64,000 nt of DNA from Aphis gossypii (lineage: Eukaryota > Arthropoda > Insecta > Hemiptera > Aphididae), in the NCBI RefSeq assembly GCF_020184175.1, contig NC_065530.1, positions 15,105,260 to 15,169,259 of the forward strand. The letters are read 5' to 3'. The translations under genes were made by a program, and so were the position numbers. Shown here piece after piece: positions 21,668 to 31,516 of this stretch (its first letter is position 1; each line of letters begins with the position of its first letter). The notes under the pieces are model-generated. The model searched no databases. It was not told the DNA's origin and was given only the letters and a program-made list of their open reading frames with translations.

Positions 21668-24184
21668 ATGAAGTTCTTAAAGGTTTTCATACTTTTTGTT
21701 TTGTATTTCTTTAATTTGTCTGAAACAATTAGATTCGATGAACATGAAAATGTATTAATTATAGTAAATAATCTGATCACTACAAAAAAGGATAATTGGA
21801 TATCTATTATGAATAACCGCAAAATAATTATCATCAATCAATTTCAAACAATAGAGGAGTATTTTACAAGGTTATTTAAAAATTCAGAATCCAGAAATTC
21901 GACATCGTCACAAACAGAGCTAGAGGTTGATAATTCAAATATATTGGAAAAGTCGAGCTTCATGTACACAGCTTTGAATTGTGAGTATGCCCATTTGATT
22001 CGAGTTATCTTACAACATTTTCTTCATTATGAAGATTTGTTTTGTCAAACAATATCTAAGGAGGCAGATTGTATTGAAGATATTCTAAAAAGTCTTGATG
22101 TTCTAAAAAAACATCTGGACAAAGTAATTTTCAATTTATTTAACTTTAAAGAATTATCTTTAAATATTAAATCTAGTGATCACACATTAACAGTATTGCT
22201 ATTGAATATGCATATGTTCCTATGGAACAAAGTTAACATTACAGATAATGAAAATAAAAAAATCTATGCACTCCATTTACTGAAAAGATTGGCTCGTTAT
22301 ACGATTTTTTCAATAGAGAACTTCATTTGTAAAAAATGTTTATTCGAATTCACGGAATTAGATAAAACAACAAACATACGTGGTCTCCAAATATCAAAAA
22401 GTAATTCTCTTGATAAATATTTATCACTTATGGAAGAATTTAGTGATATAGGTTTACTAAACGATGAATATTTTCCTGATATGTACAACCAGAATAATTA
22501 TTTGATGATAATCAAAGCAGAAAAATTGAATGACATAACATTAAAAAAATCTCAACCAGACTCTGAACTGAAAAAAATAACCGACATAATACAATCAATA
22601 AAACAAAGTTATGACTTAAAAAGTGCATTAAAATTTCAAATATTTTTTATTGAATTATTAAGTAGTATCTTTTCTGTACTAATTATAAATGTAATAAATA
22701 ATATAAATAATGTTTCTAAAGAGAAAACGAACGACGAAGAAATAAACATTTTATACAATGGATTTCATAAATACACGGGAATCATACCCGATAATTATCC
22801 ACCGACTCATTTACATTCTATAAATGAAATTAAAAAAGCTTTCGAAGCTGTTTTCCAAAGCTTAAATTCATATAATATTGAATCATTGAATAATATAAAA
22901 GATACACTAAGTAAAATATCGAACATTTCTGAAACCGAAAACTCACAAATTGATATCATAAATATTGCATCGATTAACAATTTTCTTGTAAATATAAAAA
23001 TAAACAAACACTTTCCATCGTTTAAACAAACGTTTGAGCTTTTTTTACAAGAGCCAAATATACTAAATGATTACCATCTATTAAAGGAAACAAATAACAA
23101 AGAAATATCTGCAAATGAGTCTAGTGATTTGTGTTCGGTTTTGCCTAGGCTAAGGACTGGGTTTGTTTTTTTCTTAGCGATGCTAGAAGAAATTAAGAAT
23201 GCAGTATTCCTGAATTATGTGAATGAATGTTTAAAAACTATAATTGATCAAGTTAATATAAACATCAAAAAAAATTACAATTCAATGGTTAAAAGAACGT
23301 TGTTAGACTTTTTAAATTATTTCACTGATCCGAAATTTCAATCACTTGTAAATATTAATTCTTCAGAATTCCTTATAGCAAAACAATTAATATTGGGCAC
23401 TGTTATTTCACTGCATTTTCATGAAATTAACAATTGTAAATTAAATAATATTACAAATATTTATCAACAATTAGAGGATAATAAATATATGATTAGATCG
23501 GATCCTTCCCTATGGTTTGAAGAATCCGAAACGTATATAAAAGGATTTATTTCATCAGTGTATGGTGAAGAAGATAAAAAAGATGCAAGTAAATTCAACA
23601 ACGATGCAAGTATTTCCAACGATCAAAATGGACGGACGTCAATCGACAATATAAGACGATATTCGGATTTTTATAAAAAAGAAGTCTTAAATGTATGTCA
23701 AGATTTATATCAAAATATAAAAATACCGGATAATCATAAAATGGAGAAGCTTCAAATGAATATTTTGGAATGGTACGTATCTCAAGCATACGCAAAAGTC
23801 ATGTGTATGTTTCAATTTGAAAATGTATTACCATCAGAAAAAATAATAGTTCTTGTAAAAGAAAATTTTAAAATATTGAAAAGTCTTAAATTTTCAACAT
23901 ATTTTATGAGAACTATACAAGAGTACATTAACTTTTATATAAATTACTTTGAAAAACAAACAATAAATAATCAATACATAACAAATTTTATTGATGAATT
24001 GAATAATCAGTTTGAGGTTTATGATGTTTCAATCGATGAATTCAAATTTAATTCCATAGAAGATTTTTACGATTCATTCAAAAGTGATATTGAATTTATA
24101 CACTTTTATTTTATAGATACTAACAATTATAAATTTATTGTAGATGAAGAAGACATCCCCATGTCCATATTTATGGACGAATAA
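21668..24184 (+). CDS. large secreted protein, tandem family member 2 (unrecognised)
   Basis: An 838-codon single open frame from ATG 21668. The signal peptide is clear: MKFLKVFILFVLYFFNLSET. Family blocks: W44 (KKDNW), TALNCEYAHL around residue 105, IFNLFNFKELSLNIKSSDHT, FICKKCLFEF, QSYDLKSALKFQ, PDNYPPTHL, FKQTFELFLQEPNILNDYHL, SSDLCSVL and EINNCKLNNI. Near the C-terminus it has WYVSQAYAKVMCMFQFENVL, matching the equivalent region of genes 1 and 3. It lacks the serine-rich insertion of gene 1. No enzyme motif, repeat domain or GPI/TM signal is visible. Neighbours are paralogues on the same strand. Function is unknown; secretion is a confident prediction, any effector role is inference. Confidence 0.88.
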   Translation: MKFLKVFILFVLYFFNLSETIRFDEHENVLIIVNNLITTKKDNWISIMNNRKIIIINQFQTIEEYFTRLFKNSESRNSTSSQTELEVDNSNILEKSSFMYTALNCEYAHLIRVILQHFLHYEDLFCQTISKEADCIEDILKSLDVLKKHLDKVIFNLFNFKELSLNIKSSDHTLTVLLLNMHMFLWNKVNITDNENKKIYALHLLKRLARYTIFSIENFICKKCLFEFTELDKTTNIRGLQISKSNSLDKYLSLMEEFSDIGLLNDEYFPDMYNQNNYLMIIKAEKLNDITLKKSQPDSELKKITDIIQSIKQSYDLKSALKFQIFFIELLSSIFSVLIINVINNINNVSKEKTNDEEINILYNGFHKYTGIIPDNYPPTHLHSINEIKKAFEAVFQSLNSYNIESLNNIKDTLSKISNISETENSQIDIINIASINNFLVNIKINKHFPSFKQTFELFLQEPNILNDYHLLKETNNKEISANESSDLCSVLPRLRTGFVFFLAMLEEIKNAVFLNYVNECLKTIIDQVNINIKKNYNSMVKRTLLDFLNYFTDPKFQSLVNINSSEFLIAKQLILGTVISLHFHEINNCKLNNITNIYQQLEDNKYMIRSDPSLWFEESETYIKGFISSVYGEEDKKDASKFNNDASISNDQNGRTSIDNIRRYSDFYKKEVLNVCQDLYQNIKIPDNHKMEKLQMNILEWYVSQAYAKVMCMFQFENVLPSEKIIVLVKENFKILKSLKFSTYFMRTIQEYINFYINYFEKQTINNQYITNFIDELNNQFEVYDVSIDEFKFNSIEDFYDSFKSDIEFIHFYFIDTNNYKFIVDEEDIPMSIFMDE

Positions 24185-26362
24185 GATATGAAAAATAAAT
24201 GATAAACCATAGAATTGTATTTTATTTGTCATTAATAATTATTATTTAGATATGGTAATAATGTAATGGACTGAATAATTCAAAATTCAATTTGTATAAC
24301 TTTAAACGTAATAATTAGTTTACTTTATAATACCATTGATATAAATATATGAATAAATAAAAATAAAATGAAGTTGTTACTAGTTATTGCATTGTCAATT
24401 GAATGTTAGCAACAGGGATCTCGTGTTCTATATTTTAAAGGGTAATCCTTAAATTTAGTTTAGTTGAGTATTTTAAAGAGGAATATTTTACCAACGAAAG
24501 TATCATCAAAAAGTATAAATTCTATTCTTGATAATTTATTTCTACTATAGTTTTAAATGGGATTTTTATCCTACATTAAATAAAACTTTATTTTCAGGTT
24601 TTTATATTTATTTTGTTAAATGTTGTGTTCAAAATTGCAAATGAATAGTGTTTCTTTGTGAATCATAAAATATGATTGGTTTATTTTAGGAGTTGATACT
24701 TCTTGTATTTTTATATTGTATCTACATTTTATACATACATAAGGACATAAGGAAATTATACATTGTTCCCTATAGTTTACGAGATAAAAATGATAATAAT
24801 TTCCCACTTTATCAAAATTTAATGTAATATACCTAGTCACTACATAACAGCAACTTAAATACTTTTTTTATTGAGGAAGTTGTAAGTTGAAGTCGGTTTA
24901 AAATTTGATTACCCTATAATTATGGGCAACTCATATATTTTTATTTTTTGTTTAAATGTATAATAATGTTTATAATAATGTTTTATTTCAAATCAATTTA
25001 TCAAAATGTTTGTAGTTATATAGTATTTTATAACTTTTTGAATTATTATATACATTTAAATTATTACACAATGTAACTAGTTACTATTACTTAGTGTAAT
25101 ATTTTCTTAAACCGTACGAATAACTAAAAAATTATGAATAGTAAAAGAAACCCCAAAGAACATGGATTTTGAATTTATTCTCGTTGTTATATCATTTTAT
25201 TTTACAATTCAAGGAAAAATAGACCCATAGCTGATTATTTTGTTTACAATTTAGATTTTCAAAATAATTAAAACATTGTTAAGAAAAAAGTCATCCTTCT
25301 ATAATATATTGTAGTATAGTATAAATAAAAAATTACTAATATAACATGAATTTTACATGTCAAAAAATAAATAAACGTCTCTTTTTATAATTAAATTGTG
25401 AAGATCTGTATTCTACCTTTTTGTGTATCGTACTGTCATTAGTTATTATCCGTGATATTATGGAATAATTAAATACTTATATGCTATATTTTAACCACCT
25501 CCTCAGCTAGGTTAGGTACTCCTAAATCAAGTACTCGATATTTAAGGCTAACAAAACGAGAATAGGTGATCAACATTCAGTCCGTTCACAAATAGCCCTA
25601 CAAGTGAATGTGGTCATCAATTTTAAACCTCATGTCACATGACACATAAATAAAAGATTGAGTTATCCGATCATTTTGCAAAGTTTATAATAGAAGAACA
25701 TAACAATATCGCCACTAATTTATACCAGAATAGAATAGGATACAGTATATTGTAGAATATAATTTTAACTTATTTACTTGATAAATCAAATAGTAATTAT
25801 CATATTAAAAAAAAAAAAATTAAAAAATTAAATTATATTAAAATGTGATTGATACATTTTTGTATTATTTTTATTGTTCTATTTTTTCGGTGTATATTTA
25901 AGTACTATATTTTTATGTATGTACCTTTTGGCTTTAATGCATATAATTATATGAATTATATATAATGTTGTTGTTGATAACCAAATTTTTATCTAGTAAA
26001 ATAAAATAGTTATCTAAAAAATAACTTAGATTTGTATAACGTAATAACTAAACATGAACATTGTTCAGTCTTTTGGAAATAAATTAAAATTATTTAAAAA
26101 AATATATTATTCATAGTAATATTTAATACATTAAAATGATAAAAAACTTTTTGTAAACGATGTTTTTACAAAAAAATATTTTAAAAAAAGTGGTATGCAG
26201 CGTAATATAAGCACTTGTGTAATCAGTAGGTTACCGCATGTGCAATATTGATTTCACACGAACACAATATTATAAGTTACAATAACACAAAAACGTTATT
26301 ATCGAAGCGATATTTTATTGTGATATTATATTTTATTACAAGTAAATAATTTTACGTCTAAA
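24185..26362 (+). other. intergenic spacer between cluster genes 2 and 3
   Basis: About 2.2 kb of AT-rich DNA. AATAAA-type words just after 24184 (24194 and about 24352) may serve gene 2. A slightly less AT-rich part at 25495-25640 has no open frame. The 74-codon minus frame at 24616-24840 is not supported. Confidence 0.5.
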
Positions 26363-28987
26363 ATGAAGTATTTGGAATCATTTGTATTTATTTATTTATT
26401 TTATGTTATATCAGAATCATTTGCAAATAGTACACAATTAACTGAATTATTAAACACCATAAACTCAAAGATCTCGGATAATAATAACTGGAAAAAAGTT
26501 ATTCGTGACACCAATATATTAATCGATGGAAACCCAAATACGATTAACAGTTACTTAGAACACGATGATGAAACTTCAGTTATTCGGTTAAACGAATCAA
26601 ATGTGCTAGAAGTTTTAAATTTTGTGTACACCGCTTTCAAATGTGAGTATGCATTTTTGGTTAGATATTTACTAAATATTTTTTTTGAATACATATCATC
26701 GTGTGAAACATATTTTAAATTGGAATCCGCCATAATCTCCGAAAACACAAGTTCTGAAACTCTCAAACACTATAATAATTGTTCACACGAAACAATTATT
26801 TCTAAATTTATTTCTTTTAAAAATAATATTGTAAAAATGATTTTCAATCTTTTTAATTTTATGGACTTGTCTCGACATCTCGAATCAAGTGATCAAACAT
26901 TTTTGAAGTCGTTGTTATCTATTAATTTGTTTCTATGTCACCTTTCTTATACCGATATTCACGAGTCGACGACAAAGAGCCATTCCAATATTTTATCTGG
27001 TAATACAACTGATATGAACGATACATTATATCAGAATGATCATCGTATCGTTGTATTAAAAAGAGTATTTGTTCAGATAAAAGATTTAGTTGACCTCTTC
27101 CGTTGTCAAAATTGCTTTGTTGGCTATAATTATTTCAATAACTCCGATTATAACCACAATAAAATGTCGTTTGAAATACATCATGACAATAATACAAAAA
27201 TAGACGATACTTTGAAATCGTTAAAATTAAAAATGGACAATTTTCAAGATATAGGTTTAGGTTTAGACGACGAATTGTATAATGAAAAAATGTACGATAC
27301 AGAGTATTTGTTAGTCGGACAAATATTTAAAATTGATTATTTTAAATCAACAATGTCGGAGCTGTATGAAATGTATAAAAGAACGGATAAGAGTTATGAC
27401 ATTACAGTTATATTAGAGTATCAATATACTCTGCTTAAATCAATCGAACATTTATTTTATACTACATTTGAATATATAATAAATTCGAATCAGAAACAAA
27501 ATTTGAATAAGCTATTGTCGAGTTTCAATGATTATATCGAAAAAATGGTAGTACCATCAACATTTCCGTCAGACTCTTATAGGGTTTTGGCCGAAAAAAT
27601 AAATTCACTAATGGCGGTATCAGACTGGGACGAAGCTAATTTATCTGAAAAAAAAAACGTATTGAAACTATTAACTAATACTCTATCAGAAAATACATTT
27701 AAGACTAAAGATTTGGATAAACTTTACAATGCAATATCGGAACTTGAATTGATTAAAAATATCACAGAATCGGATCATCTTAAATCATTCTTTCAGACTT
27801 TTAAACTATTCGAACAAGAATGGAATACAAACGGAGATTATAATTTACTCACAATGGAAGCTTATATAATATTAAATAACCGGGAAGACAGTGATCAGAA
27901 TACACTGGATTACACAGGATTGTGTAAAGCTACAACAACGTTGCGTAAACTACTGACTTTGGTCAGTCTGGTGATAATCTTTACGGAAAATTATAAAATG
28001 TGCACCAAGGACGACGATAGCGCCGACAAAGAGCAATGTTTCCAAGGTATCTTAAGATTAGATTTAAAAGGCGTTTTCTTGTACATTGATGATTTAGTTG
28101 AAAAAACAAACGATAAAAAATTACACCAAGTGTTGGTGCCCATATCATTTCATTTGGAGAATATGGGATGGACTTACCGTAGCGAGAATGACAACGAAGC
28201 TTACACACAATACGTAACGATATATCAGTATTTATTGATGACTTTAGACTCGATAGAACGCTACGAATTGAGCAATTGCAAATCGCCTGAATACAATCAA
28301 ACGATTCATGACAAAATTATCGATTGCGTTAACACTAACACCATCCAAGATGACGGAAAATCCGTGGTCGACTGGTTGAAGGAGCAAATAGCTTTTGAAA
28401 CAATAAAATATAACCATTACATGAACCAAAATGAAATTTACGATTTTATAAATAATCATATGTTCGCTGAATTTTTAAAATTTTACAGTCCTGTGATATA
28501 TTCGACAAATTATCAATTTTATTGGAATGGACATAAAAAATACATTTTCAATATAATACAGGCTGTCACACAAGACGTAATCGATTATCATGACATAATC
28601 AGATATCAAAAAATTATTATGAATTGGTTCGTTTCTACAATCTTCATAAAGATAAACAATTTTTTGAAATGCTCACTATCCAAGGACGAAATTATTTTAA
28701 TAAAGGATGAGTTATACACGATCGATAGTGAATTTAATTATCCCGAAATAATAAAAAAAGATTATATGGATACCGTTGAAATATATTTAAATATTTTTGA
28801 TGAGCCCGAAACGTTAAAAATTAAAAAACAAAACTTTAATAATTTTATCAAAGAAAAGTATGAGTTATTTGATTTTGATGCTATTCAAGCCGAATTGCCA
28901 GAAGAAAATTGTTCTACAGAATCATTAGAAAGGTACTTTAAAATAACAAAGATTACTATGTTTCTGCTGAATATTAATTTATTGTAA
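26363..28987 (+). CDS. large secreted protein, tandem family member 3 (unrecognised)
   Basis: An 874-codon single open frame from ATG 26363 (context TCTAAAATG). The signal peptide is MKYLESFVFIYLFYVISESF followed by AN. Family blocks: NNNWKKV (W43), AFKCEYAFLVRYLL (C94), IFNLFNFMDLSRHLESSDQT, LFRCQNCFVGY, KSYDITVILEYQ, FKLFEQEWNTNGDYNLL, GLCKATTTLR and ELSNCKSPEYN. It closes with a region like the WYVS/LHYLVVKIY part of its neighbours (MNWFVSTIFIKI). It has more cysteines than gene 2 and several N-x-S/T sites. Identity to the other two looks low outside these blocks, so the duplications are old. No known family was recognised. An AATAAA-like word lies shortly after the stop (about 29073). Confidence 0.87.
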   Translation: MKYLESFVFIYLFYVISESFANSTQLTELLNTINSKISDNNNWKKVIRDTNILIDGNPNTINSYLEHDDETSVIRLNESNVLEVLNFVYTAFKCEYAFLVRYLLNIFFEYISSCETYFKLESAIISENTSSETLKHYNNCSHETIISKFISFKNNIVKMIFNLFNFMDLSRHLESSDQTFLKSLLSINLFLCHLSYTDIHESTTKSHSNILSGNTTDMNDTLYQNDHRIVVLKRVFVQIKDLVDLFRCQNCFVGYNYFNNSDYNHNKMSFEIHHDNNTKIDDTLKSLKLKMDNFQDIGLGLDDELYNEKMYDTEYLLVGQIFKIDYFKSTMSELYEMYKRTDKSYDITVILEYQYTLLKSIEHLFYTTFEYIINSNQKQNLNKLLSSFNDYIEKMVVPSTFPSDSYRVLAEKINSLMAVSDWDEANLSEKKNVLKLLTNTLSENTFKTKDLDKLYNAISELELIKNITESDHLKSFFQTFKLFEQEWNTNGDYNLLTMEAYIILNNREDSDQNTLDYTGLCKATTTLRKLLTLVSLVIIFTENYKMCTKDDDSADKEQCFQGILRLDLKGVFLYIDDLVEKTNDKKLHQVLVPISFHLENMGWTYRSENDNEAYTQYVTIYQYLLMTLDSIERYELSNCKSPEYNQTIHDKIIDCVNTNTIQDDGKSVVDWLKEQIAFETIKYNHYMNQNEIYDFINNHMFAEFLKFYSPVIYSTNYQFYWNGHKKYIFNIIQAVTQDVIDYHDIIRYQKIIMNWFVSTIFIKINNFLKCSLSKDEIILIKDELYTIDSEFNYPEIIKKDYMDTVEIYLNIFDEPETLKIKKQNFNNFIKEKYELFDFDAIQAELPEENCSTESLERYFKITKITMFLLNINLL

Positions 28988-30571
28988 ATCTAATAGTGAC
29001 ATATCTATAATTTTGTGAAAAACTTAAACATTTAAATATTTTTATTTTTTGTTTTTTTAAAGTTTATTATTTAAATAAAAAGTTTAAAAATCAATAGATT
29101 TAGTTCATGCGCATTATATTATAAGAACTAACAAGCATATATTATTTTAAATGTATGACAAGGTTACGTTAAAACTAGTCTTTTTTAAAATGGTGAGTGA
29201 TTGTGTATAAAATAAATATGTGAATAATTAAGCGGGGTATACATTTTTTTTTTTTTCATTATGTAGTAATCAAATAAAATTTATTATACATGTAATCGGT
29301 TAAAAAAAAAGTATGGAAAAATTTAATTATAACTCGTATTTTTTTTTATCATCTTATTATTAACCGATTTGTAAAGGATTTAAAGCTAAATTTTTACTTT
29401 TAAGATACAGATCTAATTTATAACTAATATGCAGATAACAATGATAACACTATTGTAAATGTTCAAAGGACACCCAATTTTATTTACTGATTGGTTAATG
29501 CATGTAGCATTCTGAAATCCCTACGTGGTATTTATGAAAAAATAGTTTATAGGAAATAGGTATTGGTATACCTATTATATTAATATGTTAATTGCATTTT
29601 CTATTTCTAACTTTATTATTTTCCAACTCCTTCGAGATCGCTTTTAATAAAAAATAAATATCATACTATTTATTAATACTTATTTAAAAATATAATGATT
29701 TTTTCATTATTAACTTTTTTTAAAATAATACTGTTAGTAAAAAAGAAAAAAAATCAATATCAGACTATAATCCACGTTTATAGTTAATAACTTATACAAT
29801 ATATCAATACACTATTTATTTTTTAAAAGCAATACGAGCAAATGTACACTATGGTTCAGCATTAATTATTTATGCACTTAGACTAAAGTGTTGTCAGACT
29901 AAAGTGCAGGTTAAGTCGCAATACTATTAGAAATTTTATTTAGTATCAAAAATCATAAAGTCACTTAAATCGTTTTATTCAAAACACTTACAACTTTAAT
30001 TAAATTATCATTTACCATGCTGTACATTACAAACACTTGTGACACTTGTGTGTAGGTATAAACATTATTGCGAAAAAGTACTACGATAAACTACGGTTAA
30101 AACGCGCATTTCAACCTTTGTTGTGATGCGTGAATACAGTGTGAATCAGAAAGCATGTTCTCTCAATTGTTTTCTCTAATGATGAATTTTTCAAATAATG
30201 ATTTATTTGACTTTTTAAACATTAGAAAACAAAACAAATAACAAGCTTCAATTCAAAAAATTAGAAACCTCTTTTTCTTCTTTAAATTATTAAGTGGATA
30301 ATTTTATTGAAAATATTAATGCACCTAAATAATTCAAAAATTGAACGAATTTCTCAACTATTAATAAGATATTAATAATTTCATTAAAGACAATAGTCCT
30401 TATAAAAATGGTTTTACTAAAATATTAAATACATATATAAATATTAAAACAAGTACCTATTTGAGAATTATAATTTTTAACGAACTTTTATTTATTCCTA
30501 ATATTTTTAAATCATCAAATCCCCTCATTGTATTTTAAATCTATGTTATCATACGGAACTAAATTAAAAAT
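28988..30571. other. non-coding spacer after the cluster
   Basis: AT-rich, with no open frame of note and no recognised repeat ends. Confidence 0.5.
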
Positions 30572-30789
30572 TTATGTACCCACTTAGAACTCACTCAAAA
30601 ACTGAATAATCGTAAAACCAACATACCGCGAACACTGATAATGTTCTTATCATCATGTTTCATAATAGGTCGATTCACTCTTAATTTTTAAAGGAACTCG
30701 ACTAAAAGGTAATCTGTTGAGCATGAATTTGCACGTTACGCGCCTGTAAGTCGGAGACAACACGGCGGGCGTGAGGCGTTTCTTTAATG
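30572..30789. repeat. dispersed repeat, copy 2 (pair of 3790-3995)
   Basis: Same orientation and nearly the same sequence as 3790-3995, including ACGCGCCTGTAAGTCG and CACGGCGGGCGTGAGG. It abuts the right copy of the 581-bp repeat. That combination is not seen at 16047, so this repeat and the 581-bp unit are separate. Confidence 0.75.
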
Positions 30790-30792
30790 ACT

Positions 30793-31373
30793 TAGCAAAA
30801 CTGAATGGTGGTCTTATGTAAGGTGGCTTTTTATCTAATGTTTTTTGTCGCATGGCTTTGTACCAATTTCTAATGGCTTTGTGTCGAGTGGCTTTTAGTC
30901 GAGTGATTTTGTACTAAATGAATCACTATGACAAAATTCTAATATGTCACAATATAGGTACATATATCATTATACACAATAAATGAAATTAAATAAAACC
31001 TATCATAATCTTATGTTTTTTCAAACCATTTTAATTTTGAAATACTATATTTTTCACAATAAATTATTTAATATTATATTGCTTTATGTATTATATTGAC
31101 AATACGATCATTCAACACACGAGTGTTATTAAATTACATACCCAAAACGCCGTTAAAATATGTTTACGTTACCACGAAGTAGATATTAACATAATTAATT
31201 GGTACATATCGATTATCGATATTATCGATTTAATCATTTTCGGAAAAGTTTAAAGTATGTACCATTTTATGAAAATCTATAAATATATTTTTTTAAGTTT
31301 TAACAAACGTTTTGTAATCTATTTTTAACAATAATCAGACGTAAGTATACGTGTCGTTTAATAATATCATACT
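30793..31373 (+). repeat. 581-bp direct repeat, right copy
   Basis: Identical in length to 16047-16627 and differing at two bases by eye (C/T changes near 31118 and 31137). The two copies are 14,746 bp apart and enclose the whole three-gene cluster. Confidence 0.9.
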
Positions 31374-31395
31374 ATAATATTATAATCGTCAATCG

Positions 31396-31516
31396 CTCAC
31401 TAAGCACGGCCATCTACATTATCTGGTAAAAGATTTTTTAATTTATATTATTCTAATAAATTTGTTTTTAATATAATTTAATATTTAATTTTTTGCTGTT
31501 TTATTAATAATGTAGA
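31396..31516 (+). repeat. diverged copy of the gene-1 upstream segment
   Basis: TAAGCACGGCCATCTACATT...ATCTGGTAAAAG... up to AATGTAG aligns with 17277-17400 at roughly 88 percent. No gene of the family follows, so this may be the leader remnant of a lost or moved copy. Confidence 0.6.

Noticed and set aside
16047..31373. LTR retrotransposon carrying the three secreted-protein genes
   Set aside because: The repeats do not start TG and end CA, no reverse transcriptase or gag is present, and the genes have signal peptides typical of host secreted proteins.
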